DNA of 7,133 nt from an uncultured Porphyromonadaceae bacterium (GTDB lineage Bacteria; Bacteroidota; Bacteroidia; Bacteroidales; Muribaculaceae): contig CAMWMW010000082.1 in the NCBI GenBank assembly GCA_947175455.1, forward strand, positions 1 to 7,133. The letters run 5' to 3'. Both the position numbers and the translations under genes were made by a program. Shown one piece after another: positions 1-6,453 of the stretch. The notes under the pieces are model-generated. The model worked only from the letters and a program-made list of their open reading frames with translations, was not told where the DNA came from and did no database searches. Numbering within the stretch: position 1 is the first letter of the stretch; each line of letters opens with the position of its first letter.

Positions 1-4
1 TCAT
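1..4 (-). other. Possible start codon of a divergent gene leaving the left edge
   Basis: On the minus strand the bases at 4-2 read ATG and are preceded by GAGAGGA then TTTT, a good Shine-Dalgarno at slightly short spacing. This would place the yeiH-like gene in a divergent pair, with the 43-55 palindrome between the two starts. YeiH homologues are often beside a divergent LysR-type regulator gene, but no coding sequence is visible here, so identity is unknown. Confidence 0.25.
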
Positions 5-34
5 AAAATCCTCTCAATGAACCTCACAATTAAA

Positions 35-47
35 TTTAAACAGTTTC
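35..47 (+). promoter_or_regulatory. Shared 13-nt promoter element, copy A (TTTAAACAGTTTC)
   Basis: This element recurs at 6464-6476 as ATTAAACAGTTTC and at 5465-5477 as TTTAAATAGTTTC, always in an intergenic region. The identity with the 6464 copy is an unbroken 13 bases if read as TTAAACAGTTTCT (36-48 and 6465-6477). Its core AAAC-A-GTTT is itself palindromic. It overlaps the 43-55 palindrome. A regulatory role is inferred from position and recurrence only. Confidence 0.4.
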
Positions 48-55
48 TAAGAAAC
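43..55. promoter_or_regulatory. Perfect 13-bp palindrome upstream of yeiH-like gene (candidate operator)
   Basis: GTTTCT-A-AGAAAC is a perfect 6-bp inverted repeat with a one-base centre, about 70 bases before the yeiH start codon. A close copy with two mismatches, GTTCCTAAGAAAT, lies at 5445-5457 upstream of the MFS gene. The symmetry and promoter position suggest a dimeric regulator site. I do not know the factor that binds it. Confidence 0.4.
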
Positions 56-124
56 GATTGAATGAAAACGACAGGAATGTGTTTTCTGCCGTTCTAAAGA
101 GTAAATTTTAACAAGGATAAGAAA

Positions 125-1162
125 ATGCCCAAAATTACAGAAACCCGCATCAGCATGCTTCATGGTATACTGCTGATAGCATTGTTCGCATGCGCTGCCT
201 TTTATATCGGCGAGGCGCAGTTCCTGAAGAACATCTCGTTCAGTCCGATGATAATCGGTATTATTCTCGGTATGCTTTATGCCAACTCGTTACGTAATAA
301 CCTGCCGGAGACCTGGGTTCCCGGAATCCAGTTCTGTTCAAAGAAAGTGTTGCGTCTCGGAATCATATTGTATGGATTCCGGCTGACATTTCAGGATATA
401 GTGAATGTCGGAGTGGCGGGAATCGTCATAGATCTGGTAATCGTCACGGTCACGATTCTTGGCGGCATATGGATAGGACGTCTTCTGAAGATGGACAGGG
501 ACACAGCGTTGCTGACCTCCGTCGGAAGCGGAATATGCGGTGCAGCCGCTGTTCTTGGAGCGGAGTCTACAATCCGTACCCAACCTTACAAGACGGCGGT
601 AGCAGTGGCGACAGTAGTGATATTCGGAACCATCTCCATGTTCCTTTATCCGATAGCCTATAATTCGGGATGGCTTGATCTGACTCCGCAGGAGATGGGA
701 ATATTTACCGGCTCCACTCTTCATGAGGTAGCCCATGCCGTAGGCGCCGGCAACGCGATGGGTACGGAAATTTCCAATGTTTCGATAATCGTGAAGATGA
801 TTCGTGTCATGATGCTTGTGCCGGTGTTGCTTATATTGGGATTCTGGGTTGCACGCCGTGGCGCCAAAGGTTCGTCGACGGCAGAAAAGGGGAAGGTAAA
901 CATTCCCTGGTTTGCAGTGGGTTTCCTTGCATTTATCGGATTTAACTCATTGAATCTGCTTCCGGCGGTATTTGTAGATGCGATAAATTATTTTGATACG
1001 TTCCTTCTTACTATGGCAATGGCGGCACTCGGCGCCGAGACAAGCATAGACAAGTTCAAGAAAGCCGGAGCCAAACCTTTTGTGCTGGCGTTCTGTCTTG
1101 ACGTATGGTTGATAATCGGTGGTTATATACTTGCAAAATACCTTGCGCCGCTTTGTCTGTAA
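125..1162 (+). CDS. YeiH/UPF0324 family membrane protein, putative sulfate exporter
   Basis: This 345-residue polytopic inner-membrane protein belongs to the YeiH/YadS family (Cons_hypoth698, PF03601). Members are annotated as putative sulfate exporters because one relative lies in a taurine-degradation cluster; the substrate of this protein is not shown by sequence. Family signatures are visible: GSGICGAAAV at residues 134-143, FTGSTLHEVAHAVGAG at 194-209, the KMIRVMML segment at 224-231, and a C-terminal ALGAETSIDKFKK stretch at 301-313. About ten hydrophobic segments cover the whole length, which is normal for the family. The ATG at 125 has an AAGGA Shine-Dalgarno-like sequence at 113-117, seven bases before it, which supports this start. 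The gene is monocistronic in this window: it ends 9 bases before a strong terminator palindrome shared with the convergent DUF1846 gene. A 13-bp palindrome and a 13-nt element shared with other promoters lie 70-90 bases upstream. Family assignment is firm; sulfate export is only the family label. Confidence 0.92.
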   Translation: MPKITETRISMLHGILLIALFACAAFYIGEAQFLKNISFSPMIIGIILGMLYANSLRNNLPETWVPGIQFCSKKVLRLGIILYGFRLTFQDIVNVGVAGIVIDLVIVTVTILGGIWIGRLLKMDRDTALLTSVGSGICGAAAVLGAESTIRTQPYKTAVAVATVVIFGTISMFLYPIAYNSGWLDLTPQEMGIFTGSTLHEVAHAVGAGNAMGTEISNVSIIVKMIRVMMLVPVLLILGFWVARRGAKGSSTAEKGKVNIPWFAVGFLAFIGFNSLNLLPAVFVDAINYFDTFLLTMAMAALGAETSIDKFKKAGAKPFVLAFCLDVWLIIGGYILAKYLAPLCL

Positions 1163-1171
1163 TTCAAGAAA

Positions 1172-1239
1172 GAACATGACAGATGCACAGAAAAGGCGCG
1201 GCCCGCGGGCTGCGCCTTTTCTGTGCATCTGTCATGTTC
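1172..1239. terminator. 68-nt palindromic bidirectional terminator
   Basis: Bases 1172-1199 and 1212-1239 are exact reverse complements over 28 bp. The 12 bases between them, GGCCCGCGGGCT, contain the 10-bp palindrome GCCCGCGGGC flanked by a G/T pair, which can pair as G-U in RNA. The core AAAAGGCGC (1191-1199) and GCGCCTTTT (1212-1220) form a classic two-way intrinsic terminator with an A-tract on one side and a T-tract on the other. The outer 19 bp on each arm, GAACATGACAGATGCACAG and its complement, go well beyond what termination needs. The palindrome lies between convergent genes: it begins 10 bases after the yeiH-like stop codon and its last two bases fall in the DUF1846 stop codon, so it would serve both transcripts. 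Confidence 0.9.
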
Positions 1240-2719
1240 AGAGATCTTTCTTTTTGTTGCGTTTTTTTGCCGGGTCACAGGTAAGACCGACTCCGAGTTT
1301 CTGGAAAATCTTGTGGTCTACTTCTCCGAGCATCACTGTGGAATGCATCTGGCATCCTTTCAGCTTTTCAAGTTCCGCGAGGGCGAGCCTGCAGTTTTCA
1401 TCGCGTGTCGAGAGCACCGCCAGAGCCACCAGCACTTCGTCTGTATGCAGTCTGGGGTTGAGACTGTGAAGACAATTGATTTTCATTGCCTGAATAGGTT
1501 CTATCATCTCCTGGGGAATCAGCTTTACCGAATGGTCGATTCCGGCAAGATGCTTCATCGCGTTGAGCAGAAGCGCCGCGCTCGGTCCGAGCAGGGGAGA
1601 TGTCTGTGCCGTTATGATAGTGCCGTCGGAGAGCTCTATCGCCGAACTGGGCGCGTCATCGCGTTCGGCACGGGATCTGGCTGCCGTCACAACCCTGCGG
1701 TACGACACATCGATCTTCGCCTGGTTGAAAAGCAGGGCGATTTTGTTGACTTCGCTGTCGTTTGTCTCGCCTTGTGCAAATTTGTTGAGAGCGTTGAAAT
1801 AACGGCGGATAATCTCGTTGCGAGAGGCATCGCAACACACTTCATCGTCGTTGATGCAGAAACCCACCATATTCACGCCCATGTCTGTAGGTGATTTATA
1901 TGGATTGTGCCCGTATATCCCCTCGAACAGCGCATTGAGCACCGGGAATATCTCTATGTCGCGGTTATAGTTTATGGCTGTTTCACCGTAAGCTTCCAGA
2001 TGAAACGGATCGATCATGTTCACATCGTTGAGGTCAGCTGTCGCCGCTTCGTAAGCGATGTTTACGGGGTGCTTGAGCGGGAGATTCCACACCGGGAATG
2101 TCTCGAATTTCGCGTATCCCGCCTCGACTCCGTGTTTATGTTCGTTATAAAGCTGGCTGAGACACACCGCCATTTTCCCGCTTCCAGGTCCGGGTGCGGT
2201 AACGATGACCAGCGGACGGCTTGTCATCACATAATCGTTTTTGCCAAAACCTTCGTCAGAGTCTATCAGCGCGACATTGTTGGGATAACCTTCGATTGTG
2301 TAATGGCAATATGAAGTGATGTTCATACGGCTGAGCTTCTCGCGGAAAGCATCGGCACTGGCTTGTCCGTTGTAATGGGTGATTACCACAGACCCTACGA
2401 GGAATCCCCGTTTCATGAATTCCTCACGCAGCCGGAGCACATCCATGTCGTATGTGATGCCGAGGTCGCCCCTGACCTTGTTTTTCTCGATGTCAATGGC
2501 ACTGATTACAATAATGATTTCAGCTTTGTCCGCAAGGTTGCTGAGCATTCTCAGTTTGCTGTCAGGCTGGAAGCCGGGGAGCACTCGGCTGGCGTGGTGG
2601 TCGTCGAAAAGTTTGCCGCCGAGTTCAAGATACAGTTTGTTGCCAAACTTCGCAATTCTCTCTTTTATATGCTCAGATTGTATTCTGAGATATTTGTCGT
2701 TGTCAAATCCGTATTTCAT
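1238..2719 (-). CDS. DUF1846 (UPF0371) family protein, function unknown
   Basis: This 493-residue, apparently soluble protein matches the DUF1846 family (PF08903), about 490-510 residues long and without an established function. Recognisable features: the N-terminus MKYGFDNDKYLRIQSEHIKE, the usual family opening; a P-loop-like TAPGPGSGKMA at 174-184 with K182; TSPLLGPSAALLLNAMK at 373-389; and VMLGEVDHKIFQKLGVGLTC near 462-481. Whether the GPGSGK loop binds nucleotide is not known to me. The reading frame stays open upstream to an ATG at 2773, but I start at 2719 because family homology begins there and the best promoter (-7 element at 2729-2736) lies between the two ATGs. The C-terminus carries a very basic tail, KKRNKKKDL, that may be lineage-specific. 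It is divergent from the serine hydrolase gene and convergent with the yeiH-like gene, with the shared terminator at its stop codon. Family call is firm; biological role is open. Confidence 0.92.
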   Translation of the reverse strand: MKYGFDNDKYLRIQSEHIKERIAKFGNKLYLELGGKLFDDHHASRVLPGFQPDSKLRMLSNLADKAEIIIVISAIDIEKNKVRGDLGITYDMDVLRLREEFMKRGFLVGSVVITHYNGQASADAFREKLSRMNITSYCHYTIEGYPNNVALIDSDEGFGKNDYVMTSRPLVIVTAPGPGSGKMAVCLSQLYNEHKHGVEAGYAKFETFPVWNLPLKHPVNIAYEAATADLNDVNMIDPFHLEAYGETAINYNRDIEIFPVLNALFEGIYGHNPYKSPTDMGVNMVGFCINDDEVCCDASRNEIIRRYFNALNKFAQGETNDSEVNKIALLFNQAKIDVSYRRVVTAARSRAERDDAPSSAIELSDGTIITAQTSPLLGPSAALLLNAMKHLAGIDHSVKLIPQEMIEPIQAMKINCLHSLNPRLHTDEVLVALAVLSTRDENCRLALAELEKLKGCQMHSTVMLGEVDHKIFQKLGVGLTCDPAKKRNKKKDL

Positions 2720-2728
2720 AACGGGATG

Positions 2729-2736
2729 CAAAGTTA
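2729..2736 (-). promoter_or_regulatory. Bacteroidota-type -7 element for the DUF1846 gene
   Basis: On the minus strand the bases read TAACTTTG, an exact match to the Bacteroidota TAnnTTTG -7 consensus. A TTTC (2757-2760), one base off the TTTG -33 element, lies 20 bases upstream. Transcription would begin near 2722-2726, only a few bases before the ATG at 2719, giving a leaderless or nearly leaderless mRNA. This also argues against translation starting at 2773. Confidence 0.6.
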
Positions 2737-2783
2737 ATAAATAATCGACAATTTTTGAAATCGCATATTCCAAAAAATATTCT

Positions 2784-2791
2784 TAAATTTG
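2784..2791 (+). promoter_or_regulatory. Bacteroidota-type -7 element for the serine hydrolase gene
   Basis: TAAATTTG matches TAnnTTTG exactly and lies 21 bases before the GTG start at 2813, leaving a leader of roughly 12-16 bases. No good TTTG -33 element is found at the usual distance; the nearest TTTG (2754-2757) is 26 bases upstream and seems too far. It lies back to back with the DUF1846 promoter. Confidence 0.5.
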
Positions 2792-2812
2792 CACACCAAT
2801 CATTGTTAGAAC

Positions 2813-4111
2813 GTGAAAAGAAAGAATATAAAGGATTCCACAATCTATATAATAGGTTTCTGCATCATCGCCTTCGCGGCAATTTGCTTTCTCAGACCTG
2901 ACAGGAAAAACGGGCGTACGGACAATGCCTCCGCTGCCTCTTCCGGAGACACTTGGATTGACACGCTTTCCAACGCCTCTTCCGATTATGTGCCGCTGCA
3001 GCCTATGGAGCGGGAGATTGAACACTTTATGTCAAAGTGGGATATAAAGGGCATGTCTGTCGCAGTGTCAAGAAACGACTCGCTGTTATATGCCAAGGGT
3101 TTCGGCTGGGCTGACAAGGAGATGGGAAAAACGATGGAGGCTAATTCCATCATGAGGATAGCTTCAGCATCCAAGCTTGTAACGGCATCGGCGGTCATGA
3201 AACTTGTGGAGCAGGGGCGGCTTACGTTGCAGAGCCTCGTGTTCGGAGAGCAGGGAATCCTGAACAACCGTGATTTTACGGATGCGATTCTTGATCCGAG
3301 AGTCAGGGAAATAACTGTCGAAGACCTTCTTAAACATCAGGGCGGTTTTACTCTCGGTGCGGGAGATCCGATGTTCAATACAGTGGAACTTAAAAAAGCG
3401 AAGCAATTGACAGAGGCTCCGACTAATCAGGATCTCGTAAAGATTGTGTTGGGACGCAGACTCGGTTTTCAGCCTGGAAAGGGGAGAAGATATTCAAATT
3501 TCGGTTATATGCTTCTTTCACTTGTCATAGAGAAAGTGTCGGGGCAGGGCTATTGGGATTTCGTCTCAAAGAATATTCTCGAGCCTGCGGGCGCATACGG
3601 ATTTATGCCGGCAACAAACTATTATGATGAAAGAAATTTGCGGGAAGTGAAATATTATTCACCCGATGCCGAACTGGTAGAGGATTTCAATACTCCCTCG
3701 AAGATGGTTGACCGCTGTTACGGAGGAGCCAATATCAATGCATTGATGGGAGCGGGGGGCTGGTGTGCGTCGGCGGCATCACTGTGTCGTCTTGTCGCTT
3801 CCATAGACGGAAATCCTGAAGTTCCCGATGTCCTCGCGTCATCGAGCGTGAACCTTATGACAGCACATGAGGATGATGAAAAAGTCTGTCTTGGCTGGAC
3901 AGAATCGGATGCGAACGGCAAATGGAGCCGCAGCGGCACACTGTCGTCGGCACACGCTCTGATTGAGCGTTTCCCTGATGGAGAATGCTGGGTGATCACG
4001 ATGAACACGGGTGTCTGGACCGGATTCAGGTTTACACGCGATATGTCGCGTCTCATAGAGCGTCTCAGGAGCCGCTATTCAGATCAGATGCCTTCGAGAA
4101 ACCTTTGGTGA
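2813..4111 (+). CDS. Membrane-anchored serine hydrolase, beta-lactamase/class C fold (PF00144)
   Basis: This 432-residue protein has the penicillin-binding/class C beta-lactamase fold shared by DD-peptidases, esterases and D-amino-acid amidases. A basic N-terminus (KRKNIK) and a hydrophobic segment at residues 11-27 suggest an uncleaved anchor or signal peptide, with the catalytic domain (about 66-420) in the periplasm. Catalytic motifs: SxxK as S118-A-S-K121 within MRIASASKLVTASAVMKL, and YxN as Y227-S-N229 within GRRYSNFGYMLL. The third motif, usually KTG or HxG, appears as R373-S-G375 (WSRSGT). Conserved spacers such as ITVEDLLKHQGGF at 167-179 and FQPGKGRRYSN also fit. The start is GTG at 2813: the next Met in frame is residue 65, which would remove the membrane segment. 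No Shine-Dalgarno is visible. Its last 47 bp overlap the convergent MFS gene. The substrate is unknown, and nothing here shows antibiotic resistance. Confidence 0.9.
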   Translation: MKRKNIKDSTIYIIGFCIIAFAAICFLRPDRKNGRTDNASAASSGDTWIDTLSNASSDYVPLQPMEREIEHFMSKWDIKGMSVAVSRNDSLLYAKGFGWADKEMGKTMEANSIMRIASASKLVTASAVMKLVEQGRLTLQSLVFGEQGILNNRDFTDAILDPRVREITVEDLLKHQGGFTLGAGDPMFNTVELKKAKQLTEAPTNQDLVKIVLGRRLGFQPGKGRRYSNFGYMLLSLVIEKVSGQGYWDFVSKNILEPAGAYGFMPATNYYDERNLREVKYYSPDAELVEDFNTPSKMVDRCYGGANINALMGAGGWCASAASLCRLVASIDGNPEVPDVLASSSVNLMTAHEDDEKVCLGWTESDANGKWSRSGTLSSAHALIERFPDGECWVITMNTGVWTGFRFTRDMSRLIERLRSRYSDQMPSRNLW

Positions 4112-5426
4112 CCAATGCGCCGACTGCCATCACAATGGCGGAAACCGCCAATACTGTTGTCGCTCCTCCGGATTTGAGCAATACCGGAATGACAAACACA
4201 CCCGCCACTGCTCCGATTTTTCCGATTGAAGCTGCTATGCCGACACCTTGCCCCCTGCTGTCCACAGGGTATATCGTCGGCGGAAGCACGTAGGTTATCA
4301 GGTGCGGACCGATATTGAGAAACAGTTCAAAAGCCATGAATGCTCCTATCGATATCCATTTGTTCCAGCTGAAATGATATGACAGCAGCAATAGTACAAG
4401 AGCCAGGGCACACATCCAGAATCCCCGGGTCTGGATATTGATGATATTGTGTTTTTTGTTTATAAGATAAAGTCCGATTATGAATCCCGGCAGGATAATG
4501 CAGCTGATCCACAAGGTAATTTTTACCGAATCGGTTACATGTAATACAGGATTCTCTTCAGGCGAGAAGTGTTCCAGCCCGAGTGCCATCACGAGAATAG
4601 GCAGAAACACACCGATTCCGTAGACTCCCATACCTTCGCATGCCCATGGAATGCCGCTTAGCACTACCTTTCTCCAATTCTCCTTGATAAATCTTGATGT
4701 CGATATTTTCGTGTCAGGTATGTCATGACTTCCTGCATCGGAATCACAGGTTATCAAGGCATCCGGTCCGAAGAACTTTCTTGCGGCTTCCTGAGCCTCA
4801 GCCGCACGACCTTTGTCCATAAGCCATTTGGGACTTTGATAGAATCTGATACGGAGCAGAATCATAAGAGCCGCCGTAATCGCCACAATCCAAAGAAGGT
4901 GAGACCATAATTCAGCATTTTTCCAATAAGACAGAAGACCGAAGCATATCGCGGCTACAAATATATTGCCAAGCGCGCATCCAGCCTTTGCCACCCCGAC
5001 CATCAGTGATTTATAACGCGTAGGCATAAGCTCGGAGATATAATCGGAGTCAAGGCTGTACTCACCGCCTATTCCCATTCCGATAAAAAACAGACAAACG
5101 GTAAGTGTCGCCACTGAAGGAAACAATATGCCGGCAATCGAGGCGACAAGTATAAGAGCCGGACAGAACCGGAAGAAAAACAGATAACCGTAGCGGTCGC
5201 TCAGACGCCCGAATATCACGGAACCGAATATTATCCCTATCAGGTCGGCGGCTCCGATAAGTCCTTGCATGAAAGAGGACAATTCCGGATGCGTGATTAT
5301 ATTCAGCATAGGAATTATGATTCCGGCAAGTGTTGCGACTGCAGTTCCGATCATCTGTCCGAGAGATGCCACAAAGACAATGTAATAGTGTCTTGGTGTC
5401 ATTTTCATATTTGCGATGTCTGTCAT
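4065..5426 (-). CDS. MFS transporter, sugar-porter/SV2-like type (PF00083-like)
   Basis: This 453-residue, 12-helix inner-membrane protein is a major facilitator. The N-half carries motif A, GRLSDRYG, at residues 73-80 and GMGIGGEYSLDSDYISELMP at 116-135, the G-G-E/P..SE..P pattern of the sugar-porter branch. YQSPKWLMDKGRAAEA at 196-211 corresponds to the PESPRWL element opening the central cytoplasmic loop. The C-half has PPTIYPVDSRGQGVGIAA at 382-399, followed by a GKIGA helix start, the YP...RG.G.G repeat of that motif. Such proteins are proton-coupled importers or facilitators of organic acids, vitamins or sugars; the substrate cannot be read here. I keep the ATG at 5426; ATGs at 5408 and 5402 are alternatives since no Shine-Dalgarno decides. 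It follows the urea transporter by 64 bp on the same strand and is probably co-transcribed with it, although a shared promoter element in the gap suggests possible separate control. Its 3' end overlaps the serine hydrolase gene. Confidence 0.91.
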   Translation of the reverse strand: MTDIANMKMTPRHYYIVFVASLGQMIGTAVATLAGIIIPMLNIITHPELSSFMQGLIGAADLIGIIFGSVIFGRLSDRYGYLFFFRFCPALILVASIAGILFPSVATLTVCLFFIGMGIGGEYSLDSDYISELMPTRYKSLMVGVAKAGCALGNIFVAAICFGLLSYWKNAELWSHLLWIVAITAALMILLRIRFYQSPKWLMDKGRAAEAQEAARKFFGPDALITCDSDAGSHDIPDTKISTSRFIKENWRKVVLSGIPWACEGMGVYGIGVFLPILVMALGLEHFSPEENPVLHVTDSVKITLWISCIILPGFIIGLYLINKKHNIINIQTRGFWMCALALVLLLLSYHFSWNKWISIGAFMAFELFLNIGPHLITYVLPPTIYPVDSRGQGVGIAASIGKIGAVAGVFVIPVLLKSGGATTVLAVSAIVMAVGALVTKGFSKASDLNSGS

Positions 5427-5444
5427 ATGGGGTTATGGTCAATT

Positions 5445-5477
5445 GTTCCTAAGAAATGCGGTTTTTTAAATAGTTTC
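5445..5477. promoter_or_regulatory. Candidate operator region before the MFS gene (shared element, copy C)
   Basis: TTTAAATAGTTTC at 5465-5477 differs by one base from the element at 35-47. GTTCCTAAGAAAT at 5445-5457 differs by two bases from the perfect palindrome at 43-55. Both pieces of the yeiH leader pattern therefore recur here, though overlapping there and separated here by seven bases. They are 19-51 bases upstream of the MFS start, in the gap after the urea transporter. I did not find a convincing -7/-33 pair or a terminator in this gap. Confidence 0.35.
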
Positions 5478-5490
5478 AAAAGATATACAG

Positions 5491-6453
5491 TCAGCTTTGT
5501 TTTGGCTGAAAGAATGAGTAGGCGGGGAAGAGGAACAGCCATGTCGCCACGCAGAACGGACCTGTGAGCGTAGGCAGACCCATAGGAGCGAAGAACGCAT
5601 TCATTGCAGCCTGGATGAATACCGTGGAGATTACACCTGTTATTGCCCATATTGCGGATTTCCAGGAATAGTTACAGTATGTCGCGCCAAGCGCGATGCC
5701 TGTCAGCACTGCGCTGAATCCGTAGAGACCGTTGGCGATATCCGCCCCGGGTCCTCTCCATAATATCACAACCAGAAGTGCGATTGCTGATGATACGGCA
5801 GCCCACATCGTCGCTCTCCAGCTGCTTACAGCAAGAGCGGCAAGGAAGAAAATGCCTGTAACCCACGAGTTTATCAGGAACACCTGAGCAATTCCCTTCA
5901 GCCAATATTGCACCAGACCGAGAAAATGCATGTCAAGAGTTTCCTGCGCTCCCAAAGGAAGTTCCGGAGTTCCCATGTGTATCGCCGGCATGCCGTTGAA
6001 CAGACGTGCAGCCAGAAGGAAGAACCAAGTGCAAAGCACGAAAGGGAATGTAAATGTGGACATCTTCCATTTCCCCCAGATATTGTCGAGTCCCGAACGA
6101 ACCCATGTTGTCATTGCCGCACACAATATTAGTCCGAGCCACATCCAGACCGTATTGCCAAGAAATGTGGGGAACGCGCATCCTACAAGACAGCCGTTGA
6201 ATCCCCATAGCCCCTGTCCTCCTTTGGTGTCGGGCAACTGAAGTATATAGCCGGTCAATGTCGAGACGATGGCTCCTAAAAGCAATCCCCACGCCACAAT
6301 TCCTATTCCTTCTTCATATGCTCCCCAGAAGATACCGATGGTGAAAAGGATTCCCGTCCACATGGAATCCTGAAACATTACCTGCCCGATGCCGCGGAAG
6401 AGTGTTCTCGGAAATGTGCGGACAGTGGATTTAAGAGTGTAAATCAGTGCCAT
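5491..6453 (-). CDS. Urea transporter, UT family (PF03253)
   Basis: This 320-residue inner-membrane protein belongs to the urea transporter family, channel-like proteins that work as trimers and pass urea down its gradient. The internal two-fold repeat is plain: GQVMFQDSMWTGILF (23-37) matches AQVFLINSWVTGIFF (189-203); GLWGFNGCLVGCA (81-93) matches GLYGFSAVLTGIA (242-254); and TFTFPFVLCTW (133-143) matches TLTGPFCVATW (295-305). These hold the residues known from UT structures to line the pore: the half-site Gln (Q24, Q190), the slot Phe/Leu pairs (F85/L89, F246/L250) and the central Thr (T135, T297). Length is normal for a bacterial UT. The ATG at 6453 has no clear Shine-Dalgarno. It is the first gene of a likely two-gene unit with the MFS transporter 64 bp downstream. 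No urease or other urea-metabolic gene lies in the window, so whether urea is used for nitrogen cannot be judged here. Confidence 0.94.
   Translation of the reverse strand: MALIYTLKSTVRTFPRTLFRGIGQVMFQDSMWTGILFTIGIFWGAYEEGIGIVAWGLLLGAIVSTLTGYILQLPDTKGGQGLWGFNGCLVGCAFPTFLGNTVWMWLGLILCAAMTTWVRSGLDNIWGKWKMSTFTFPFVLCTWFFLLAARLFNGMPAIHMGTPELPLGAQETLDMHFLGLVQYWLKGIAQVFLINSWVTGIFFLAALAVSSWRATMWAAVSSAIALLVVILWRGPGADIANGLYGFSAVLTGIALGATYCNYSWKSAIWAITGVISTVFIQAAMNAFFAPMGLPTLTGPFCVATWLFLFPAYSFFQPKQS

Noticed and set aside
338..736. 132-codon minus-strand frame
   Set aside because: Antisense to the yeiH-like gene, with low-quality composition and no domain.
1172..1239. Palindrome as a CRISPR repeat, attachment site or IS end
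   Set aside because: There is a single copy, no spacers, no transposase or integrase, and no flanking target-site duplication; the A/T tracts and convergent setting fit a terminator.
1223..1894. 223-codon plus-strand open frame
   Set aside because: It is wholly antisense to the well-supported DUF1846 gene, has no recognisable domain and a cysteine- and histidine-rich composition typical of a shadow frame.
2363..2744. Two overlapping plus-strand frames of about 120 codons
   Set aside because: Both are antisense to DUF1846 coding sequence and show no family features.
2720..2773. Upstream extension of the DUF1846 protein by 18 residues
   Set aside because: The extension precedes the usual family N-terminus and spans the predicted promoter -7 element, so translation from 2773 is unlikely.
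2846..2890. Lipoprotein signal (FAAIC) in the serine hydrolase
   Set aside because: The residue just before the cysteine is Ile, not Gly, Ala or Ser, so this is not a normal lipobox; an anchor or signal segment is the safer reading.
2813..4111. Annotation as an AmpC beta-lactamase resistance gene
   Set aside because: Only the general fold motifs are present and the third motif is RSG; many non-resistance hydrolases share this pattern.
5062..5442. 126-codon minus-strand frame in another phase
   Set aside because: It overlaps the MFS gene in a second frame of the same strand; its Arg/His/Ser-rich sequence is a frame-shifted shadow, not a second gene.
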